Positions 1 to 4,549 of a stretch of DNA of 6,128 bases are shown one piece after another. Made by a program: the position numbers and the translations under genes. The notes beneath the pieces were generated by a model. That model saw nothing but the letters and a program-made list of their open reading frames with translations, had not been told where the DNA came from and ran no database searches. The DNA comes from an uncultured Eubacteriales bacterium (GTDB lineage Bacteria; Bacillota; Clostridia; Oscillospirales; Oscillospiraceae), in contig USIZ01000086.1 in assembly GCA_900554855.1 (NCBI GenBank), forward strand, positions 1 through 6,128, written 5' to 3'. How positions within the stretch are numbered: the first letter of the stretch is position 1; each line of letters opens with the position of its first letter.

Positions 1-2
1 GG

Positions 3-31
3 CAGCCGCCCATGCAGGGCATGGGCGGCTG
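3..31 (-). terminator. Probable intrinsic terminator stem after the SDR gene
   Basis: A perfect 13-bp inverted repeat pairs 3-15 with 19-31 around a 3-nt loop. It starts about 20 nt after the SDR stop codon and is GC-rich, as expected for a Rho-independent terminator on the minus strand. The U-tract that should follow would lie left of base 1, so only the stem is seen; the first two bases past the stem are C, which slightly weakens the call. It could also be a bidirectional terminator shared with a gene outside the window. Confidence 0.55.
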
Positions 32-51
32 AATGGTGAAAAGCGGATGGA

Positions 52-813
52 TTAAATGGTGCAGCCGTTATCCACGATCATGACCTGACCGTTGACAGCC
101 TTGGACTCGTCGCTGGCGAAGAACAGGATAGCATAGGCCTGATCGTCGGCGGAGACCTCGGGCACAGTGGCGTCAAAGTGGCGGTTGCACTGCGCGGCAA
201 AGTCGAGATCGAAGGTGGCCACGGCCTCAGGGGTGTTCAGCTCCGTGGGGGTGGGGCCGGGGGCCACAGAGTTGCAGCGGATGCCGGTGCCGGCGAACTG
301 AATGGCCACGTTCTTCGTCATGGCAATGACGGCGGCCTTTGCGGCAGAGTAGGAGATACCGGCGTTGCAGCCCACGCCGCCGATGGAGGAGATGTTGACG
401 ATGGAGCCGCTGTGGGCCTTTTCCATGTAGGGCAGGACTTCCTTCATCATATAGTACACGCTGTACTGATCCACCTGAATGACGTGATCCCACCAGTCAT
501 TCTCGATGCGGGTGATGGGGCGGTGCTTGTCGGCGATGCCGGCGTTGTTGACCAGCACGTCGATCTTGCCGAAGGCGTCGATGGCCTCCTTGACGACCTT
601 CTGGCAGTCCTCATAGATGCTCACGTCGGCGGAGACGGAGATGACCTTCACGCCCTTGGCGACGCACTCGGCCTCCACTTCCTTCAGCTTGTCCAGACGG
701 CGGGCGACCAGGACCAGATCGCTGCCCTCGTCAGCGAAGATCTCGGCGGTGCGCTTGCCGATGCCGGAGTTGGCGCCGGTGACGATGGAAACTTTACCTT
801 TCAGACGATCCAT
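52..813 (-). CDS. SDR family NAD(P)-dependent oxidoreductase
   Basis: Classical short-chain dehydrogenase/reductase of 253 residues, the usual length for this family; these are soluble enzymes that interconvert alcohols and ketones with NAD(P)H. The Rossmann cofactor motif TGANSGIG is at residues 12-19 and the structural NNAG at 89-92. The active site shows Ser143 (in NISS), Tyr155 and Lys159 (YSAAK). The Asn of the usual N-S-Y-K tetrad appears as Asp115 (context QVDQYS). Arg38-Arg39 after the second beta strand suggest a preference for NADP(H). An upstream in-frame ATG at 837 would add 8 residues, but the ATG at 813 is preferred: AAGGA at 821-825 sits 7 nt before it and the protein then begins MDRLKGK, as is typical. 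The gene has its own AT-rich promoter region and a stem-loop after the stop. The substrate is unknown; fatty-acid-type, sugar, steroid or other ketones are all possible. Confidence 0.93.
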   Translation of the reverse strand: MDRLKGKVSIVTGANSGIGKRTAEIFADEGSDLVLVARRLDKLKEVEAECVAKGVKVISVSADVSIYEDCQKVVKEAIDAFGKIDVLVNNAGIADKHRPITRIENDWWDHVIQVDQYSVYYMMKEVLPYMEKAHSGSIVNISSIGGVGCNAGISYSAAKAAVIAMTKNVAIQFAGTGIRCNSVAPGPTPTELNTPEAVATFDLDFAAQCNRHFDATVPEVSADDQAYAILFFASDESKAVNGQVMIVDNGCTI

Positions 814-820
814 AAAAACA

Positions 821-828
821 TCCTTTCT
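821..828 (-). promoter_or_regulatory. Ribosome binding site deciding the SDR start
   Basis: On the minus strand AGAAAGGA ends 7 nt before the ATG at 813. It lies between the two candidate ATGs (837 and 813), so it supports the downstream one as the true start. Confidence 0.75.
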
Positions 829-855
829 ATTCCACAAGATGAAGTTTATGTTGAT

Positions 856-895
856 ATTATAGAATTATTATAACAGAGTTGGCGCAAATGGGAAA
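856..895 (-). promoter_or_regulatory. Probable sigma-A promoter(s) of the SDR gene
   Basis: Two perfect TATAAT -10 boxes lie on the minus strand at 872-867 and 861-856. The first is preceded by TGT, giving an extended -10 (TGTTATAAT), with a weak -35 candidate TTTCCC at 895-890 at 17-nt spacing. For the second box the only -35-like hexamer is TTGCGC at 887-882, at a poor 20-nt spacing. The predicted leader is about 35-50 nt long. The region is strikingly AT-rich compared with the GC-rich genes on both sides. Which box is used cannot be told from sequence. Confidence 0.6.
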
Positions 896-937
896 TAATT
901 ATTTTCCTGCTCTGTTATAACTGCGATGATATAACAG
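868..937. promoter_or_regulatory. Triple TATAACAG sites, candidate operator
   Basis: The 8-mer TATAACAG occurs at 869-876 and 930-937 and, inverted as CTGTTATA, at 912-919. The first and inverted copies extend to a perfect 11-bp inverted repeat (868-878 with 910-920). The inverted and third copies form a dyad of 8-bp arms with a 10-bp spacer (912-937). A 12-bp perfect palindrome, AAATAATTATTT, lies between them at 893-904. The first site overlaps the extended -10 of the SDR promoter, so binding there would be expected to block RNA polymerase. No regulator gene is present in the window, so the protein that binds is unknown. Part of the similarity could come from the sites being -10-like sequences. 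Confidence 0.5.
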
Positions 938-952
938 TCGGCTTAGATGGGG

Positions 953-2968
953 TTAAAAGGCGAGGGCCAGCTTTGCCGCGTCGGCAATGGCGTCGATGGC
1001 CCGCCCCAGTCTAGCGCAGTTTCCGACGGCCTCGGCTTCGATGCCCTCCGCGCGCAGAGCATTCACCAGGCTGTCGTCCGGGCGGACACCGGCGGCGCAG
1101 ACCAGCGTGTCACAGGGGATGGTTTTTACCGTGACATTGCCCTCTCTGTCCGTGCTCTCCAGTGTGACCGTGCCGTTTTCGGCCCGGTGGTCGGTGAGAT
1201 GAGTCAGTTTCTTTGTGCGGACATGGAGGCGATGCAGCTCCTGCATGACCGTCCACGCCACGCCGGGCTCATAGCCCGCGCCGATCTTCCTGTTCTGCTC
1301 CACCAGTGTGATCTCACGATTGCAGACATTGGCCATGGCAGCGGCGGCCTCCGGCGTTTCGGCCTTTTCCGTGATGAGGAAAAAGAGCTCCTCCGGGGTG
1401 AGAGCCGATGCGCGGGCGATGTACCGGGCGGTCTCTACGCCCTTGAAGGAGCCGCCCACGATGACGACGTGCTTTCCGGGAATGACCGCGCCGGTCAGAA
1501 TGTCCTCGGCGGTGACGGCATTTTCAAAGGCGGGAGAATTGGCCGCGCCGCCCGCGGCGACAATGACCCTCCGGAATCCGGCGGCTTTGACGCTCCGGGC
1601 GTCGGCGGCGCAGTTCAGCTCCACATGAACGCCCAGCTCGGCCAGCCGGTGCTCATAGAATCGGATCAGTGTGTTGAATTCGCCCTTGGCGGGACAGGCT
1701 CCGGCCAGCCGCAGCTGGCCGCCCAGCGCGCCGGAGCGTTCCCGGAGGGTGACGTCATAGCCGCGCTGAGCCAGCCGGAGGGCGCTCTCGCACCCGGCCG
1801 GGCCGCCGCCGATGACCAGAACCTTTCCGCTTGCGGGGCGGGACTCCGGCTGATACTCCCGGCCGCACAGCGGGTTGGCCAGACAGCACAGTGGCCGGTC
1901 AAAAAACGCGCCCACAAGACAGCCCTGATTGCAGGCCACGCAGGGGCGGATCAGATCTGCCCGGCCCGCTTTGGCCTTGCGGGGCAGCTCGGGATCGGCC
2001 AGCAGGGGACGGGCCATGCCGATGAGGTCGGCTTTCTCCTCGGCCAGAATGTTTTCTGCCACGGCGGGGGAGCTGATACGGTTGCAGGCGGCCACCGGGA
2101 TGGACACGGCGCGTTTGACGTTCGCGGCCAGATAGCTCAAACCGCCCCGGGGCAGGTCGCCGGGCAGCTGGGGTACGGTGGTCTCATGCCAGCCGCCGGT
2201 GACGTTCAGCAGGTCGATGCCGGCCGCTTCGGCCTCCACGGCAAAGGCTTGCGCCTCCTCCAGACCGTTGGAGCCGGGGATGAAGTCTTTGCCGCCCATA
2301 CGCAGGATCACGGGATAGTCGGCGCCCACGGCCTGCCGCACCGCGCGGATGACCTCCAGCGGGAAACGGCGGCGGTTTTCGGCGCTGCCGCCGTACTCGT
2401 CTGCGCGCAGGTTGGTGACCGGGGAGAGAAACTCCGAGATGAGATAACCGGCGGAGCCGATGATCTCCACTGCGTCAAAGCCCGCCTGCCTGGCCCGGAG
2501 GGCGCCGGCGGCCCAGTCGGCAATGGTGCTCCGGATTTCCTCTGCGCTCATCTCCTTGGGGGTGGAGCGGGAGAAGCCGGAGAACACCGCTGAGGGGGCC
2601 AGCGCCTCGCCGCCGGCGGCGCTCTGGTCATTGCCTACATAGCGTCCGCCGTGGAAGAGCTGGAGCGCCAGCTTGCAGTCCGGGGCGGCGGCATGGAGCT
2701 CATCGGTGAAGGTACGCCACATGGTAATGTCGGCGTCGGAGTCGATGTGCATCACATTGGGCTTGCCGCCCTTGCCGTTGAAGCGGCAGGCCCCAATGAC
2801 GAGCAGGCCCGCGCCGCCGACGGCCCGGGCCTTGTAGTATTCGGTGAACCGGGCGTTTACGCTGCCGTCCTCGGAGAGCCCGCTGTGAATGGCCGGCATG
2901 AAGATACGGTTTTTCAGCGTGAAGCCGGGTTTGATCGCAATGGGGGAAAAGAGACGGGGGTAGTTCAT
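953..2968 (-). CDS. FadH-like NADH:flavin oxidoreductase (OYE family, Fe-S/FAD)
   Basis: Protein of 671 residues, almost the length of E. coli 2,4-dienoyl-CoA reductase FadH. Residues 1-330 form the FMN-binding TIM barrel (MPAIHSG near 24-30; GMARPLLADPEL at 317-328). Tyr175 (GSAGYL) and His261 (GGWHE) match the FadH catalytic pair Tyr166/His252 with the same spacing. Cys343, Cys346, Cys350 and Cys362 match the 4Fe-4S ligands with FadH spacing. FAD binding follows at VIGGGPAG (385-392), then a second dinucleotide motif at VGGSFKG (504-510). An electron path NAD(P)H-FAD-4Fe-4S-FMN-substrate is expected, reducing an activated C=C bond. The ATG at 2968 has AGAGG 9 nt upstream and overlaps the rluD stop as ATGA, implying translational coupling; a start at 3091 would overlap rluD by 127 nt and lacks family similarity. 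The substrate is unresolved: dienoyl-CoA, enoate, enone or bile-acid-like compounds are all possible for this family. Confidence 0.93.
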   Translation of the reverse strand: MNYPRLFSPIAIKPGFTLKNRIFMPAIHSGLSEDGSVNARFTEYYKARAVGGAGLLVIGACRFNGKGGKPNVMHIDSDADITMWRTFTDELHAAAPDCKLALQLFHGGRYVGNDQSAAGGEALAPSAVFSGFSRSTPKEMSAEEIRSTIADWAAGALRARQAGFDAVEIIGSAGYLISEFLSPVTNLRADEYGGSAENRRRFPLEVIRAVRQAVGADYPVILRMGGKDFIPGSNGLEEAQAFAVEAEAAGIDLLNVTGGWHETTVPQLPGDLPRGGLSYLAANVKRAVSIPVAACNRISSPAVAENILAEEKADLIGMARPLLADPELPRKAKAGRADLIRPCVACNQGCLVGAFFDRPLCCLANPLCGREYQPESRPASGKVLVIGGGPAGCESALRLAQRGYDVTLRERSGALGGQLRLAGACPAKGEFNTLIRFYEHRLAELGVHVELNCAADARSVKAAGFRRVIVAAGGAANSPAFENAVTAEDILTGAVIPGKHVVIVGGSFKGVETARYIARASALTPEELFFLITEKAETPEAAAAMANVCNREITLVEQNRKIGAGYEPGVAWTVMQELHRLHVRTKKLTHLTDHRAENGTVTLESTDREGNVTVKTIPCDTLVCAAGVRPDDSLVNALRAEGIEAEAVGNCARLGRAIDAIADAAKLALAF

Positions 2969-3879
2969 AGCTTCTGACCTCTTTCCAGTTTGTTCAGCAC
3001 GGTCTGAAACCAGTCGGGGAGAGGACACTCCACCGTCATGGTCTCGCCGCTGCGGGGGTGGACAAAGGTGAGTTTCCGTGCGTGCAGGCACTGTCCGGCC
3101 AGCGCCTTGACGGCTCTGCCGCCGTAGACCGTGTCGCCCACCAGCGGGTGACCGATGTAGGCCATGTGGACGCGGATCTGGTGGGTGCGGCCGGTTTCAA
3201 GTCGGCACTGGGCGTGGGTATAGCCCGGATAGCGGCCCAGCACGGTGTAGTGGGTCACGGCCCGCTTGCCGCCGCTGACCACTGCCATCTTCTTGCGGTC
3301 GCCGGGATTGCGGGCGATGGGGGCGTCGATGGTGCCCTCGTCCTCCCGCAGATTTCCCTGCACCACGCATTCGTATACACGGGCGAGGGAGTGATCCTCC
3401 AGCTGGGCGGCCAGCGCCAGATGAGCGGCGTCGTTCTTGGCGGCGATGATGAGACCGGAGGTGTCCCGGTCAATGCGGTGGACGATGCCGGGCCGCTTTT
3501 CACCGTTGATGCCGCTCAGACTGTCGCCGCAGTGCCACAGCAGGGCGTTCACCAGTGTGCCGTCCGGGTGGCCGGGGGCGGGGTGGACGACCAGTCCCAC
3601 CGGCTTGTTGACCACGATGACGTCCTCGTCCTCGTACACCACGTCCAGCGGGATGTCCTGGGGCACGATGTCCACCGGCTCCGGGTTGGGGATGTCCACG
3701 GTGAGCAGCATCCCCTCGTCCGGGCGGGCGTTCTTCTTGAGGGGCTTGCCGCCTGCGGTGACCCGGCCCTCGTCCAGCAGCTTCTGGGCGGCGGAGCGGG
3801 TCAGACCCTCCACGCTGCGGGCGAGCAGCTGATCGGCCCGCTCACCGGGGGCGTCAGCCCTGATCGTCAGAATGGCCAT
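2965..3879 (-). CDS. rluD: RluD-type 23S rRNA pseudouridine synthase
   Basis: Protein of 304 residues in the RluA/RluD family, which isomerises specific uridines of large-subunit rRNA to pseudouridine in the cytoplasm. The N-terminal S4-like RNA-binding domain spans about residues 12-62 (RADQLLARSVEGLTRSAAQ). The catalytic domain follows, with the NKPVGLVVHP strand at 91-100 and the signature HRIDRDTSG at 134-142, in which Asp137 is the catalytic aspartate by family analogy. RTHQIRVHM is at 231-239 and HPLVGDTVYGG at 244-254. The ATG at 3879 begins MAILTIRADAPGERADQ, matching the usual family N-terminus, and lies inside the lspA 3' end (26-nt overlap); a GAGGG at 3895-3891 is 11 nt upstream. 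The lspA-rluD order is common in Firmicutes. RluA-family paralogues differ in target site, so the exact uridines modified are inferred. Confidence 0.93.
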   Translation of the reverse strand: MAILTIRADAPGERADQLLARSVEGLTRSAAQKLLDEGRVTAGGKPLKKNARPDEGMLLTVDIPNPEPVDIVPQDIPLDVVYEDEDVIVVNKPVGLVVHPAPGHPDGTLVNALLWHCGDSLSGINGEKRPGIVHRIDRDTSGLIIAAKNDAAHLALAAQLEDHSLARVYECVVQGNLREDEGTIDAPIARNPGDRKKMAVVSGGKRAVTHYTVLGRYPGYTHAQCRLETGRTHQIRVHMAYIGHPLVGDTVYGGRAVKALAGQCLHARKLTFVHPRSGETMTVECPLPDWFQTVLNKLERGQKL

Positions 3880-4351
3880 GGGTTTTCTTTCCCTCGCACT
3901 TCTCGTAGAAGAAGATGATGTAAATTGCCAGTGCCAGAATGCCCAGCACCACGCAGATGTCGGCAAAGTTGTAGACGGCAAAATTCATAAACAGGGTGTC
4001 CACCATGTCGGTGACATAGCCGATGAAGGCCCGGTCAATGAAATTGCCGAAGGCCCCGGCCATGACCACCGCCATTGACCATTGGGCAAAGGGGTGGCGC
4101 AGCCAGTCCTTTGCGATGGCGATGCCGATGAGTGCAGTGATGACCAGCGACAGCAGAGCCAGCAGCTTTGTCCCTCCGCTGAAGGAGGAGAAGGCCGCAC
4201 CGGTGTTCTGAACGTAGGTCAGCCCCACCACATGGGGGACGAGGGTGAGCGTTTCACCCAGCGGGATGAAAGCACGGGTCAGCACTTTCGTGATCTGATC
4301 GACCACCACCAGCGCGGCGGCGGTCAGAAATAAGGGTAGTTTTTTGCGCAT
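3854..4351 (-). CDS. lspA: Lipoprotein signal peptidase (signal peptidase II)
   Basis: Integral membrane aspartyl protease of 165 residues that cleaves signal peptides from diacylglyceryl-modified prolipoproteins. Four hydrophobic segments are visible (about residues 6-25, 61-80, 91-107, 127-149). Family motifs are complete: DQITK at 18-22, NTGAAFS at 49-55, GNFIDR at 102-107, then GYVTDMVD with Asp115, and FAD with Asp131. Asp115 and Asp131 correspond to the catalytic dyad of P. aeruginosa LspA (Asp124/Asp143) by my alignment. The C-terminus is a short charged cytoplasmic tail rich in Lys and His. The ATG at 4351 has a strong AAGGAG at 4362-4357 with 5-nt spacing. It is the first gene of the lspA-rluD-flavoreductase cluster. 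I see no clear promoter in the 198-nt gap upstream, so it may be read through from the helicase gene or use an unrecognised promoter. Confidence 0.96.
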   Translation of the reverse strand: MRKKLPLFLTAAALVVVDQITKVLTRAFIPLGETLTLVPHVVGLTYVQNTGAAFSSFSGGTKLLALLSLVITALIGIAIAKDWLRHPFAQWSMAVVMAGAFGNFIDRAFIGYVTDMVDTLFMNFAVYNFADICVVLGILALAIYIIFFYEKCEGKKTHGHSDDQG

Positions 4352-4356
4352 GATCG

Positions 4357-4362
4357 CTCCTT
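4357..4362 (-). promoter_or_regulatory. Strong ribosome binding site of lspA
   Basis: AAGGAG on the minus strand, 5 nt before the lspA ATG. As the best Shine-Dalgarno in the three-gene cluster, it probably sets translation for the coupled genes downstream. Confidence 0.8.
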
Positions 4363-4384
4363 CTTCTTATGTTGCAGCGCCTCC

Positions 4385-4411
4385 AAAGGCTTCCCCCTGG
4401 GGGAAGCCTTT
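4385..4411. repeat. Perfect 12-bp hairpin between helicase and lspA
   Basis: Bases 4385-4396 pair perfectly with 4400-4411 around a 3-nt loop (arm AAAGGCTTCCCC). The arm begins with AAA and ends with TTT, so in either direction the stem is followed by only three U residues that are themselves within the stem. It could act as a weak bidirectional terminator or mRNA-stabilising structure for the helicase transcript, or be a dispersed intergenic palindrome. If it terminates well, lspA needs its own promoter in the remaining 30 nt, which is unlikely, so some read-through is expected. Confidence 0.55.
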
Positions 4412-4435
4412 CGGGTGCGGCCTATCAGGGATCAG

Positions 4436-4545
4436 ACCTGTCATCCTGAACGCAGGGAGGGATCTTAAAACACCGGCGGGAAAGCAGCTGTGCCAGTGGT
4501 AGAAAATCCGTGTTGGGAGCCTCGCTGCGCTTCAAAATGACCTGT
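4436..4545. repeat. Degenerate MITE-like inverted-repeat element
   Basis: The ends form an imperfect terminal inverted repeat: left GTCATCCTGAACGCAG (from 4440), right, read in reverse complement, GTCATTTTGAAGCGCAG (from 4541). An inner pair, AACAC at 4469-4473 with GTGTT at 4510-4514, lets the whole element fold as a long interrupted hairpin. ACCTGT lies in direct orientation at both edges (4436-4441 and 4540-4545), possibly the trace of a target duplication, although it overlaps the repeat ends. The end sequence resembles the TGTCATCCTGAGCG-type palindromic repeats scattered in many bacterial intergenic regions (from memory). It has no coding capacity and begins 5 nt after the helicase stop. 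Confidence 0.5.
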
Positions 4546-4549
4546 ACGA

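Noticed and set aside
178..873. 231-codon plus-strand open frame antisense to the SDR
   Set aside because: Composition is Gly/Asp/His/Val-rich without motifs; it is the shadow of a complete SDR and runs through that gene's promoter.
912..937. Terminator of the lspA-rluD-flavoreductase transcript
   Set aside because: The 8-bp stem is AT-rich with a 10-nt loop and is not followed by a U-run on the minus strand, so an operator reading is preferred; no clear terminator is visible after this cluster.
947..2593. 548-codon plus-strand open frame antisense to the flavoreductase
   Set aside because: It mirrors the codon bias of the GC-rich gene on the other strand, has a Gly/Ala/His/Gln-rich composition with no recognisable domain, and the minus-strand protein has full cofactor and catalytic motifs.
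52..2968. Bile-acid (bai) type operon
   Set aside because: Only two generic redox families are present, with no CoA ligase, dehydratase, CoA transferase or transporter. The SDR does not resemble BaiA as I remember it. A bile-acid role is speculation.
953..3091. Longer form of the flavoreductase starting at 3091
   Set aside because: The extra 41 residues overlap rluD and do not resemble the family; the ATG at 2968 has a good ribosome binding site and gives FadH-like length.
3058..3918. 286-codon plus-strand open frame antisense to rluD
   Set aside because: Shadow of a clear RluD-family gene; no motif, no convincing ribosome binding site.
2965..3981. Longer form of the pseudouridine synthase starting at 3981
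   Set aside because: The extra 34 residues overlap the conserved lspA coding region and look like out-of-frame lspA translation; the family N-terminus starts at 3879.
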